The translations under genes were made by a program, and so were the position numbers. From Desulforamulus putei DSM 12395 (GTDB taxonomy: Bacteria; Bacillota; Desulfotomaculia; Desulfotomaculales; Desulfotomaculaceae): DNA of 64,000 nt. The notes below the pieces were generated by a model. The model had not been told where the DNA came from, did no database searches, and worked only from the letters and a program-made list of their open reading frames with translations. Positions within the stretch are counted from its first letter, which is position 1, and each line of letters begins with the position of its first letter. The DNA lies in contig NZ_FQUY01000008.1 in assembly GCF_900129195.1 (NCBI RefSeq), positions 1 through 64,000 on the forward strand, in the 5' to 3' direction. Positions 8,738 through 17,191 of the stretch are shown here, one piece after another.

Positions 8738-8766
8738 TATTAAAAGATAATGGTTATCAGTGTCAA
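8738..8766 (-). promoter_or_regulatory. Predicted promoter of feoA2B2
   Basis: On the minus strand, a perfect TTGACA (8761-8766) is followed after 17 bp by TTAATA (8738-8743), a weak -10. The spacer holds the Fur box at 8746-8760. Confidence 0.55.
8746..8760 (-). promoter_or_regulatory. Fur box of feoA2B2
   Basis: GATAATGGTTATCAG on the plus strand is an almost symmetrical Fur operator (GATAAT/ATTATC half sites). It lies between the -35 and -10 elements, a classic repression position. Confidence 0.75.
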
Positions 8767-8859
8767 TTTTATTATAATTGCAGCCATTGGCCAAGGCAAG
8801 GTTTTTTGTTTATTTTATGATGCCAGGGGAACAATAGTCAGCAAAGGAGGGAGACATTG

Positions 8860-9031
8860 ATGGTGGATATCAACACAGAGGGGCTGGAGATTGCGCCTTT
8901 ATCAGAGGAGCAGAGGAGCAGATCAAAGCCTTAAACAAAGCCCAGACCCAATTAAATGAAATGCCAAAATTGATCAGGAAATCTACCTGCTGGCGGTTAC
9001 CAGAAATCAAGAAGGTACTGCAAAAAGCTAG
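8860..9031 (+). pseudogene. Small gene broken by an 8-bp duplication and a 1-nt deletion
   Basis: AAAGGAGGGAGACATTG precedes an ATG at 8860. The frame opens MVDINTEGLEIAPLSEEQ and stops early at 8934. A tandem duplication of GAGGAGCA (8905-8920) has shifted the frame. Removing one copy restores the reading EEQIKALNKAQTQLNEM. A second shift near 8963, most simply loss of one G before CC, separates this from IDQEIYLLAVTRNQEGTAKS, which ends at 9031. The repaired protein would be about 54 aa, soluble and of unknown function. It resembles small conserved proteins of this lineage, which is an impression and not a search result. Sequencing error is a possible alternative. Confidence 0.65.
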
Positions 9032-9049
9032 GGAGGCCCTCAGCCTCCC
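9021..9049 (-). terminator. Terminator of the GH18 gene
   Basis: GGGAGGC (9031-9037) pairs with GCCTCCC (9043-9049). On the minus strand this is followed shortly by TTTTT (9022-9026). It lies just after the leftward GH18 gene and may also stop the rightward remnant. Confidence 0.65.
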
Positions 9050-9057
9050 ACAAGCTA

Positions 9058-10110
9058 TTATCTCAGTTTATGTTTATTATGTAGGGTGTTCCAAAAAGTA
9101 TGATCTTCAAATCCCATTCGCCATATCCCTACGCCGCCCAGCTTGTAGGATTTTAGCAGACCTAATTTAATGCCCAGACTGTACTTATTTTCAAACCAAA
9201 CTTCGTGCTTTTCAGAGCCCTTCCAGTAGTAAAAATAAGGGGAACTGCTGGCGTTGTCCCAGCGGACCGCCGCTCCGGTTTGCCGGACCAGTGCGTTAAC
9301 ATCCTTCCACTTAACAGAACGGTTTTTACTGTAGGACCAATCGTAGCCATAGGCGGCCAGGCCTAAAATAATTTTATTCGAGGGCATTTGACTGACGGCA
9401 TAGTCCAGTACGCTTTGCACCCAGGGTAAAGACGCAATGGGACCGGGCTGCCCGCCAAACCAGTGCTCATCATAGGTCATCAGCATTACGTAGTCGCATA
9501 CCCGTCCGATTTCCTTGTAATCATAGGCGCCGGACCAATTGTTGTTCCACTGGTGGCTGTTTTTTGCCGGAATGGCTGCTGTCAGAAGATATCCCCCGGG
9601 TTTGAGCAGACCCTTTAATTCCCATAAAAACTTGTTATAATCGTTTCTATTCCAGGTGGGCACCGCCTCCAAATCAATATTGACCCCGGCATAGCCATAT
9701 TCTTTAACTAACGAGGCAATATTGACAGCCAGCTGCCACCTTTTTTGGGGGTCCCCCAGTACTGCCGAGGCTGAGGCAACATCCATCCCGTTGTACATGT
9801 TATGTACCACTAACAGGGGCTTAACACCCTTCTTTTTGGCCAGGCTGATTCCTTCCGAGGGCGGAAAGTCAACAATCAACCGTCCGTTGCTGTTGATGCG
9901 GGCGGTGAAGGTCGCTACATAGTCCAGGTAGCTGTGATAGTTGACCAGGGAGTTATAGGATTCGTTATCGGTGTACCAGTCCTTTGCATAATAGCCCATG
10001 ACGATGGGTCTGGGCTGTCCGGCGCCGGCCGGTGCGGGAAAAAACATAAAGTTAAAGGTGACAAGGTAAAGAAACAGGAATCCAAGGGTTGTCCATCTTC
10101 TTTTAATCAT
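9058..10110 (-). CDS. Secreted GH18 family glycoside hydrolase (YaaH/SleL-like)
   Basis: A 350-aa protein with a signal peptide (hydrophobic stretch, then APAGAGQP) and one GH18 TIM barrel. The catalytic motif reads GVNIDLEAVP, the DxxDxE-type signature whose Glu is the acid; YVMLMTYDEH and the later GVGIWRMGFED are also typical. No LysM repeats are present. GH18 proteins of this group in spore formers act on cortex or cell-wall glycans (SleL, YaaH, YdhD), so a wall or spore role is inferred. Start ATG at 10110 behind an AGGAGGT. A single gene, divergent from the DUF212 operon. Confidence 0.85.
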   Translation of the reverse strand: MIKRRWTTLGFLFLYLVTFNFMFFPAPAGAGQPRPIVMGYYAKDWYTDNESYNSLVNYHSYLDYVATFTARINSNGRLIVDFPPSEGISLAKKKGVKPLLVVHNMYNGMDVASASAVLGDPQKRWQLAVNIASLVKEYGYAGVNIDLEAVPTWNRNDYNKFLWELKGLLKPGGYLLTAAIPAKNSHQWNNNWSGAYDYKEIGRVCDYVMLMTYDEHWFGGQPGPIASLPWVQSVLDYAVSQMPSNKIILGLAAYGYDWSYSKNRSVKWKDVNALVRQTGAAVRWDNASSSPYFYYWKGSEKHEVWFENKYSLGIKLGLLKSYKLGGVGIWRMGFEDHTFWNTLHNKHKLR

Positions 10111-10335
10111 AGTACCTCCTGCTTTTAATTTTTAGCCCTGGTCCCTCTAAAAATTGTAACAGGAAGACAAATTCTCATGAAGACCAATAATTTTTCCAGC
10201 GGTGTCAATAATTTGATACGCCAATGTCGCTTATTGACAACAAGTTCTGATTATTCACTGCCAGCAAGGATTTACAACAAGCACAGAGAATAGTAATTTA
10301 ACAGGGATCCAAGTCTCGTTAAGAGGTGAATATGT

Positions 10336-10785
10336 TTGTCTGAACTATATTACTGGTTATATTTAAATAAAATCCTTTTTGCACCCCTCACGGCTTTTTT
10401 GACAGCCCAACTTCTAAAAGGGCTGCTGGAAAGTCTGAAAAATAAAAAGTTGCACTGGGAAAGATTTTTTGAAGCCGGCGGCATGCCCAGCTCACACTCG
10501 GCCATGGTGACAGCCCTGGCCACAGCCGCCGGGCTGAGCTACGGTTGGTCTTCCTCTCTTTTTACCATTACAGCGATTTTTTCTGTGATCGTGATGTATG
10601 ATGCCATGGGAGTTCGCCGGGCCGCGGGGATTCATGCCAAAATATTAAACCAGATTCTGGAAGAGATGGGTCGCCAGGACGGGCAGCAAAACGTCAAGGC
10701 ATTAAAGGAATTGATCGGTCATACGCCCTCTGAAGTGGCGGTGGGCGCTTTGATTGGCGTTATGATGGCCGCGGTGGTTTTTTAA
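10336..10785 (+). CDS. Divergent PAP2 family (DUF212, YuiD-like) membrane protein
   Basis: A 149-aa membrane protein of the DUF212 family, distantly related to acid phosphatase/vanadium haloperoxidase PAP2 enzymes. It contains GGMPSSHSAMVTALA, the counterpart of the PAP2 PSGH-type motif, and YDAMGVRRAAG. Four hydrophobic helices can be read. TTG start at 10336 behind AGAGGTG; the ATG four bases earlier meets a stop at once. It leads a three-gene operon with an MFS carrier (13 nt gap) and a deacetylase (6 nt gap). A lipid-phosphate role is possible but unproven for the family. Confidence 0.82.
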   Translation: MSELYYWLYLNKILFAPLTAFLTAQLLKGLLESLKNKKLHWERFFEAGGMPSSHSAMVTALATAAGLSYGWSSSLFTITAIFSVIVMYDAMGVRRAAGIHAKILNQILEEMGRQDGQQNVKALKELIGHTPSEVAVGALIGVMMAAVVF

Positions 10786-10798
10786 GGGGAAGAATGCA

Positions 10799-11977
10799 TT
10801 GTTAAAATCGAACCTTTTATCCCGGCAGGATTTTGTCTTAATTCTATTACTGTTTCTGACAGAATTGACCAGAAGCGCCTTTTTCCTTACCTTCTGGCCC
10901 CTTTATGCCGTGAATTTTTTAAATACTTCCGTGGCAAGCGCCGGCATGGTTGTGTCTGCCCATTACCTTACCGAAACAATTTTTAAAACGGCTGTGGGCT
11001 GCCAATTGGACCGCCGGGGAAAACCGGTGCTGCTGGGGGGGTTGCTGTTGAGTTTGTTGTCCCTGCTGGGGTTCTATTACCGGCGGGAAGCGTGGGTGAT
11101 GGTGGTTCTGGCGGGCCTGTTCGGTCTGGGTTTCGCACCGGTGTGGTTAGCTGTTATCAGCAGGGTGGCCCCCATTGACCATCCTGACCGGGCAGCCAGA
11201 ATGGGCGCTGTTTTCTCGGCCTGGCTGCTGGGGGCCGGGGCCGGACCAGTGGCTATTAATTTTGTTTTACCCGCCGGCTTTCGCACGGCATTCCAACTCC
11301 TGATTATTGTTTGGGCCCTCTGCCTGGCCATAGGACTGCTGATTCCCTTGCAAGCCAAGACCGGTTGTATAAAGATTTCTCTTTCGGACCAGTTGAAAAA
11401 ACTGGCCGCAGATCCCATGGTGATCAAGGTTTTACTGCCCGGGATGTTTTTGCAGACCACGGCGGCAAGTTTGCTGCTGCCCATCCTCCCTTTATATGCC
11501 ACCGGGGTTTTAGGATTGTCCTCCCGGCAGTACGGTTGGTTATTAACGGCGGGGGGAGCTGCCACCGTTCTTTTTTTGGTGCCGATGGGTAAACTGGTGG
11601 ACCGATTGCCGTTAAAAAAAGTTTTGACCACTGGCTTTTTGTTAAGCGCTTTATTTTTGTCCCTTTTTCCATTAACCAAAAAATTGCCTGTGATCATGCT
11701 CCTGGCGATCCTGGTCGGGCTTTCCTACGCCATTGTCTTACCCGCCTGGAATTCGCTGCTGGCCAGGGCCATACCGCCGGAACAACAGGCCACCGGCTGG
11801 GGGATCTTCACCACCCTGGAGGGTCTGGGCATTGCCACAGGCCCCGTGCTGGGCGGTGTTATCTCCGTCTGGCTCCACCCAACGGGAGCCATTTACCTGA
11901 GCGCTTTTATCCTGGCCGGCATGGGTTTCTTTTATCTTTGCCATCCCTTTGACCGGACTTTAAGCAACCAGGAGTGA
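10799..11977 (+). CDS. MFS transporter
   Basis: A 392-aa polytopic protein with about twelve hydrophobic segments and the MFS loop signature GCQLDRRGKPVLLGG between helices 2 and 3, echoed in the second half by GKLVDRLPLKKVL. Its substrate cannot be read from sequence; drug/sugar-type efflux MFS proteins look like this. TTG start at 10799 behind AAGGGGA. It sits between a PAP2-like protein and a polysaccharide deacetylase, which hints at an envelope-related substrate, but that is inference. Confidence 0.85.
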   Translation: MLKSNLLSRQDFVLILLLFLTELTRSAFFLTFWPLYAVNFLNTSVASAGMVVSAHYLTETIFKTAVGCQLDRRGKPVLLGGLLLSLLSLLGFYYRREAWVMVVLAGLFGLGFAPVWLAVISRVAPIDHPDRAARMGAVFSAWLLGAGAGPVAINFVLPAGFRTAFQLLIIVWALCLAIGLLIPLQAKTGCIKISLSDQLKKLAADPMVIKVLLPGMFLQTTAASLLLPILPLYATGVLGLSSRQYGWLLTAGGAATVLFLVPMGKLVDRLPLKKVLTTGFLLSALFLSLFPLTKKLPVIMLLAILVGLSYAIVLPAWNSLLARAIPPEQQATGWGIFTTLEGLGIATGPVLGGVISVWLHPTGAIYLSAFILAGMGFFYLCHPFDRTLSNQE

Positions 11978-11983
11978 TAAAAA

Positions 11984-13327
11984 ATGTCCTTCAACATTTT
12001 TAAACTCGCTGGCCTCGTCATTTTCCTCTACATGCTGCTGCCAACGATTTTGGGCCGTACACTGCACCTGGGGGCGCTCTACCGGGGCAGTAAAAAATCG
12101 GGCATGGTTGCCCTAACCTTTGACGATGGCCCTGATCCCCGCTATACTCCTCAGGTGCTGGATATTCTAAAAAAATACCAGGTGAGGGCCAGTTTTTTTC
12201 TGGTGGGTCGGCATGCTGAACAACACCCCCATCTGGTCAAGCGAATCATGGCGGAAGGTCACAGTCTGGGCACGCACGGTTACAACCATCGTTTTGTTTG
12301 GCTGCAGAACCCTTTGTCTGCCATTCAGGAAATAAGAAAAGGGATAAAAACCATAGAAGGCATTACCGGTAAAGTCCCCCTTTTTTTCCGTCCTTCCTGG
12401 GGGGTATTTAATCTTTTCACCTATTTATATCTGTTGTTGGCCCGGCAGCGGACAGTACTTTGGTCTTTAATGAGCTGGGATTGGCATCCCCGTTCATCCC
12501 CGGACCGCATCCATGATATTGTGAACCGCAAAATAAAAGCCGGTGCCGTCATTGTTTTTCATGATCGCTGCACCAAGCCGGGCGCTGCGGACGACGGCCC
12601 TGCCAAAATGGTGGAAGCCCTGCCGAAAATCCTGGAGTCCCTGCAGCTGAAAGGTCTCCGGCCCGTCAGCCTGGATGAATTCATGCTCTGTCAGGATGCG
12701 GCAATATTGAAAAAATGCCTGCGCGGTCTTTGGCAGGTATGGGAGTTTTGTTTTGACCGCCTGGCGGGTCTAAAACCCGTTGGCGGGCAGGAAAGCAACC
12801 TGTTTCGCCTAGCGGTGCGGAATTACCGGGGCCAACAGATGGAATTACCCGACGGTACTTTACTGCTCCCCGGAGATAAGGTGGGGGAACTTCATTTCAA
12901 CAATGAGTTTCTGCAAAGGATCACTGCAACGGCCCGTTCACTGGAACTGATAGGCATTATGCTGCTGCGGGAAACCAGACGTTCGCTCCCCCTCCTGGCC
13001 AAGGCGGTTTCGCAGGACCCCACTTACCAGGGAATTAAAGCCTTGATCGGTATTACCATGATTCACAGGGGAACTTCCCAACTGGGGTTCTCTGTATACG
13101 ATCTGACCCCCGGTATTCGTTCCATTGTGGCCTGGTACCAGCGCTGGCTGCTGTTCCTGCTACACCCCGGCGGTCTTTCCCACCTGCGGCGCCAGTGGAA
13201 TAAACTGGTCCCCAAAAAGGTGGTGATATCCAGACAGGAACTGTTGAAACGCTATTTATCGGACGGCGTCTCCTGGTCCGAAAGCGGAAACACCAGGCCG
13301 GCAAAGGGAACCATCAATGCCCGGTAA
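11984..13327 (+). CDS. Polysaccharide deacetylase (CE4) with C-terminal YkoP-like domain
   Basis: A 447-aa protein. Residues 1-25 form a membrane anchor. The NodB/CE4 domain (about 40-220) has motif 1 TFDDGPDP (catalytic Asp and metal Asp), motif 2 THGYNH (metal His pair), motif 3 FFRPSWG and a later VIVFHD. The C-terminal 200 residues, with DGTLLLPGDKVGELHFNNEF, resemble the YkoP-type domain found beside or fused to CE4 enzymes in Bacilli; this is from memory. Likely deacetylates wall or spore glycan outside the membrane. Its 3' end overlaps the convergent larA gene by 76 bp. Third gene of the 10336-13327 operon. Confidence 0.83.
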   Translation: MSFNIFKLAGLVIFLYMLLPTILGRTLHLGALYRGSKKSGMVALTFDDGPDPRYTPQVLDILKKYQVRASFFLVGRHAEQHPHLVKRIMAEGHSLGTHGYNHRFVWLQNPLSAIQEIRKGIKTIEGITGKVPLFFRPSWGVFNLFTYLYLLLARQRTVLWSLMSWDWHPRSSPDRIHDIVNRKIKAGAVIVFHDRCTKPGAADDGPAKMVEALPKILESLQLKGLRPVSLDEFMLCQDAAILKKCLRGLWQVWEFCFDRLAGLKPVGGQESNLFRLAVRNYRGQQMELPDGTLLLPGDKVGELHFNNEFLQRITATARSLELIGIMLLRETRRSLPLLAKAVSQDPTYQGIKALIGITMIHRGTSQLGFSVYDLTPGIRSIVAWYQRWLLFLLHPGGLSHLRRQWNKLVPKKVVISRQELLKRYLSDGVSWSESGNTRPAKGTINAR

Positions 13328-14526
13328 TCAGGCCCGTGTTTCTCAATAATCATTTTTTCTGCCGTTGCCCAGTCCTCGGCATTTTTAAGAAGTGGTACCG
13401 GATTTTTTGATTTGGCTAAATCGGAAATCAGGATCACTTCTTTATTTTTTAAGACGTTGCAAAGAACGTAGGCTTTATGCCCCCCCAGTACAAATCCCTG
13501 CTCCTGAAACCGTTTCACTACATCTTCGGGCCTTTTCCCCTGTTCCACCCACTGTTGAAACACCGGTTCGCCCATGCCTTCCTGGCAGCGGGCCAGCAAC
13601 ACAACAGTTCCACCGGGTTTTGCCAGCCTGGCGCCGTTTATCAGAGCCTTCACCGACTGATACAGGTTTAAATCCCTGGGGTATCCCCCGGCGCCGGCCA
13701 CCACCACTTCTTCCGGCGTTGGTAATGTTTGACGGTAAATCCTCTGACAGTACCTGCACCCTTCCAACCAAGAAGATGTAAGCTCCCCGGCAAAACATTT
13801 AACTATATCATTTTGTTCGTTGAGAATCACGTTAACACCGAAGTACACTCTCAACCGCTCGGCCGCCTCCAGCATCTGGTGATGAATGGGGTTGTTCATA
13901 ATCTTACCGGGCCCCACCCCCTGATTGGTCATCATCCGGTGATTTTGTTCTATGGTTTTCCTTCCTGCAACACCAGGTAGGATAAGTTTTGGTCCCCCGG
14001 AAAAACCGGCCAGATTGTGGGGCATGATGCATCCGGTTGTGATGACCATATCGGCTTCGGCCACCCGTTTGTTAACATATAATTCAGCTCCGCCTGTCAG
14101 CGTACCCAGGTTGACCAGGTCTTTGTCGCAATCGTGATTAAGGAAAGGGTACTGACCGGCCAGACTTCCGAATACCTCTTTGATTTCCGTTTCGGTATTC
14201 GGCCGGTGGGCCCCGGTGGCGATGATAAACTGAACTTGTTCCTTTTTAACGCCGCCTGCCAGGATTTCCCGCAGGACTGCTTCTAAGATTTCCTGATAAG
14301 GAATGGGTCTGGACACATCCGTAACCAGGATTACAATGGAACCGGGTCCTTTTCTCTTGACAATTTCCTGCAGGCGGGGACTTGCTATGGGATTACCAAG
14401 GGATTTTTCAATTTCTTCCCGGGGGTTAGCGGCAGCCGGTAAGCCAGAACCAACTATGCCGGCAATGTTGTGGTCCTTTATTTGAACAGGTACGGTTTGG
14501 TGACCATAATGAAACGGTATTTCCAC
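13252..14526 (-). CDS. larA: Nickel-dependent lactate racemase family protein (LarA)
   Basis: A 424-aa protein of the LarA (DUF2088) family. Known LarA interconverts D- and L-lactate with a nickel-pincer cofactor covalently bound to Lys, with two His as bases. Visible here are VTDVSRPIP, ATGAHRPNTETEI with a catalytic-type His, NHDCDKDLV, ITTGCIMPHNLAGFSGGPK (matching the HxxxGFSGG segment) and AGRKTIEQNH. No larB, larC or larE cofactor genes are next to it, so lactate racemisation itself is unproven; many LarA homologues act on other 2-hydroxyacids. GTG start at 14526 behind GGAGGTG. The last 76 bp are antisense to the deacetylase gene. Confidence 0.82.
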   Translation of the reverse strand: MEIPFHYGHQTVPVQIKDHNIAGIVGSGLPAAANPREEIEKSLGNPIASPRLQEIVKRKGPGSIVILVTDVSRPIPYQEILEAVLREILAGGVKKEQVQFIIATGAHRPNTETEIKEVFGSLAGQYPFLNHDCDKDLVNLGTLTGGAELYVNKRVAEADMVITTGCIMPHNLAGFSGGPKLILPGVAGRKTIEQNHRMMTNQGVGPGKIMNNPIHHQMLEAAERLRVYFGVNVILNEQNDIVKCFAGELTSSWLEGCRYCQRIYRQTLPTPEEVVVAGAGGYPRDLNLYQSVKALINGARLAKPGGTVVLLARCQEGMGEPVFQQWVEQGKRPEDVVKRFQEQGFVLGGHKAYVLCNVLKNKEVILISDLAKSKNPVPLLKNAEDWATAEKMIIEKHGPDYRALMVPFAGLVFPLSDQETPSDK

Positions 14527-14550
14527 GGGAACACCTCCACCTTTAGTTTG

Positions 14551-14593
14551 TCCAAAAACAACGGCAGGACACTTGTCGTGTCCTGCCGTTGTT
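14551..14593 (-). terminator. Terminator of the HtrA gene
   Basis: A perfect 16-bp stem (14557-14572 with 14578-14593) with a 5-nt loop overlaps the htrA stop codon; TTTTT follows on the minus strand (14554-14558). Confidence 0.85.
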
Positions 14594-15731
14594 ACCTTCC
14601 TTCAACCGGCCTTTCAGCGGTTTGCACTGAAATCTTAATTGTTTTACCCTGGCGGAATACTTCCACTTCCACCTTTGATCCCACTTTCTTTTTCTGTATG
14701 AGTTTGATTAAATCATCGGGACTTTCGACCTTACTGCCGTCGATACTTAAAATAATGTCCCCTTGTTTAATGCCCGCCCTTTGGGCCGGCCCGCCGGGCA
14801 CAACCCCGTACACGACGGCGCCCCCAGATCCTTCGAAATTAAGATAATTGGCTATGTCCGGGGTCACCGGCTGGATTTGTACACCCAGCCAGGATCTTTT
14901 CACTTTTCCCTGCTCAATTAATTCATCCAAAACTGCTTTGACGGTACTGGTGGGGATGGCAAAACCAATTCCCTGGGCTTGGGCATTGATGGCGGTATTA
15001 ATACCGATAACCTCACCGTTAAGATTGAGTAACGGCCCGCCGCTGTTGCCCGGGTTGATGGACGCGTCGGTTTGCAGCAAATGTTCAAAGGTGCGGTTAT
15101 CAATTTCCAGGGGCCTCTCTTTGGCACTGATAACTCCGATGGTTACGGTATCCTCCAGCCCAAAGGGACTGCCAATGGCGATGACCCAGTTCCCTACCCG
15201 GATCCGGTTGGAATCACCCAGAGGAAGCGTGGGAAAGTCGTTGCCGTCAATCTTGAGAACTGCCAGATCAAGGGAAGGGTCTGCGCCCACCAGTTTGGCC
15301 TGGTAGGGTTTTTTGTACCCTTTCACCAGAACGCTGATCCTTTGGGCGCCCTCAATGACATGTTCATTGGTAAGAATATAGCCGTCCTTTGAGATAATGA
15401 ATCCCGAGCCAAGGCCACTCTGGTATTGAGGCTCCGGACTGATACCGAAAAACTGGCGGAAAAACGGGTCATTAAAGAAAGGATTAGGATATCCTCCCAC
15501 CTCAACCACCGTGTTTATCTTGACCACGGCCGGTCCCGCCTTTTCCACGATATCGGCAATGGTATCCGGCCCTACGCCGGGAACACCGGCATCCGCCACC
15601 CCCTCCTGTTGACGTGCGGTGTTTTGTTTTGGTGTGATGTCTTTAATCAATGTACACCCGGATGCAAACATGATGCCGGATAAAAAAGCCAGGACTAATG
15701 TAAAAACTGCAATGTTTCTCCATCTCGTCAT
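14592..15731 (-). CDS. HtrA/DegP-type serine protease with PDZ domain
   Basis: A 379-aa envelope protease/chaperone of the S1C family. The N-terminal hydrophobic segment ends FASGC, a possible lipoprotein cleavage site with Cys26. The catalytic triad is visible as TNEHVIEG (His), SLDLAVLK (Asp) and INPGNSGGPLL (Ser). One PDZ domain follows from about 280, with LGVQIQPVTP and GGPAQRAGIKQGDIIL. Works outside the membrane on misfolded proteins. ATG at 15731 behind GGGAGGTC. Monocistronic with its own strong terminator. Its single PDZ is typical of Firmicute HtrA. Confidence 0.9.
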   Translation of the reverse strand: MTRWRNIAVFTLVLAFLSGIMFASGCTLIKDITPKQNTARQQEGVADAGVPGVGPDTIADIVEKAGPAVVKINTVVEVGGYPNPFFNDPFFRQFFGISPEPQYQSGLGSGFIISKDGYILTNEHVIEGAQRISVLVKGYKKPYQAKLVGADPSLDLAVLKIDGNDFPTLPLGDSNRIRVGNWVIAIGSPFGLEDTVTIGVISAKERPLEIDNRTFEHLLQTDASINPGNSGGPLLNLNGEVIGINTAINAQAQGIGFAIPTSTVKAVLDELIEQGKVKRSWLGVQIQPVTPDIANYLNFEGSGGAVVYGVVPGGPAQRAGIKQGDIILSIDGSKVESPDDLIKLIQKKKVGSKVEVEVFRQGKTIKISVQTAERPVEGR

Positions 15732-15856
15732 TCTTTCGACCTCCCACTATTATTATAGTTTTGACGATAGGCCTGATTTATTTGCTATTCATCGATCTCC
15801 TGCGAATATGGAAAGTTCCGGTATAGAATAAAATCTCGGCCAGGCCAGGATTTTAT

Positions 15857-16975
15857 TCATTGCGTTTTATTTCCGATTTCCTGGTCCCCTGTCAGGTATT
15901 CAATTTCATCCACTACACGACTGATCACCACGTTACGGTAGTCTGACAGTTCTATTTCAATCAAATCGGTTACCGGTTTTCTCGCTTTGTCATACAATAA
16001 TCTTACCCGGGGATATAAAGAAAATCCTTTTGTTGTGCACACCACCACGGCAATTTCCCTTGAACTCAGTTCCACAACGGTTCCTGCGGGATAAGCAGCA
16101 ATATTGGCAAGAAAGGGTTCAATAATATGATAAGAAAACAGGTAATCCCCTGCCCCGGCAATCATTTCATAGGCTTCATGGGGTGGAAATGCTTTGCGGT
16201 AAACGCGGTCCGCCGTCAGGGCATCATACATGTCCACCATGCCGGTTATTTGGGCGAACTCGTGAATCTCTAAATCCTTTAATCCCTGAGGGTAACCTGT
16301 ACCACAGTAACGTTCGTGGTGCTGGTAAACCACCAGCCGGGACAAACTGCTCACATGGGGATTTTTACTGAGAATTTGCAGCCCGTATTCAGGGTGTTTT
16401 TTTACAATATTGTATTCTTCTTCCGTTAACGGCCCCGGTTTGTTTAAAATCTCCTTGGGAACAAGGATTTTACCGATATCATGTAGTAAGGCGCCCATTC
16501 CCAAGTGAAACAGTTTTGGGCGTTCATAGCCCAGGAAAATTCCTGTCATAAGCGCCAGAACGCATACATTGACTGAATGAGCGAACACATAATCATCCAG
16601 GGATCTTATGTCTATCAGTTCTACCATTAATTTGTTGTTGTTCAACAGTTGGTCAATAATTTCATTAATGGTGGAGTAAACCCTTTCCATTTCCTTTACG
16701 TTACTCCCCAGTGACAGGGAATGGGTCTTTAGCAAGTCTTTCACTTGTTTTACGGCTTTTATCCGGGTCTCATCAGATATTACGTCGTCCACTTGAATGT
16801 CCGGCAGAAGGCCGTCATCAATGTATAACGACGGGATCCCCAGCAACCTTAAGCGCGCAATGTATCTTTCATTCAGTATGACCCCGGCATTCAAAAGTAC
16901 TTGACCGTTACTGTTGAAAACCGGGCGCCCGACCTTCATGCCGGGTTTTACATGTTGTAGAGACACCCGCCGCAT
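15857..16975 (-). CDS. HD-GYP domain protein (probable c-di-GMP phosphodiesterase)
   Basis: A 372-aa protein. An N-terminal PilZ-unlike beta region (VKPGMKVGRPVFNSNGQVLL) of the type often placed before HD-GYP domains is followed by a helical stretch and an HD-GYP domain with AHSVNVC, LLHDIGKILVP and HHERYCGTGYP. The last motif is GTGYP where the consensus is HHExxDGxGYP, so the Asp is replaced by Gly/Thr context and activity may differ. HD-GYP enzymes hydrolyse c-di-GMP to pGpG or GMP. There is no receiver domain and no partner gene. ATG at 16975 behind GGAGGT. Confidence 0.85.
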   Translation of the reverse strand: MRRVSLQHVKPGMKVGRPVFNSNGQVLLNAGVILNERYIARLRLLGIPSLYIDDGLLPDIQVDDVISDETRIKAVKQVKDLLKTHSLSLGSNVKEMERVYSTINEIIDQLLNNNKLMVELIDIRSLDDYVFAHSVNVCVLALMTGIFLGYERPKLFHLGMGALLHDIGKILVPKEILNKPGPLTEEEYNIVKKHPEYGLQILSKNPHVSSLSRLVVYQHHERYCGTGYPQGLKDLEIHEFAQITGMVDMYDALTADRVYRKAFPPHEAYEMIAGAGDYLFSYHIIEPFLANIAAYPAGTVVELSSREIAVVVCTTKGFSLYPRVRLLYDKARKPVTDLIEIELSDYRNVVISRVVDEIEYLTGDQEIGNKTQ

Positions 16976-17191
16976 AATATACCTCCGCCAGTTGTTGCTG
17001 GTTAAAATATTCTACTTTTTCCTTTAAATTCCTCTGTTTTTTGCATATTTAAAATTTTTTCACACCATCTTGCTATTTCCTGGCAAATATGTTTGATGTT
17101 TGATAAAATATTAATTTTTTCTTAAAGGTGAAGATAAGGTGGTTTTCGAATTAATCAGTTATTATATAGTAAATAAAAGGGGGGGGCGTCT

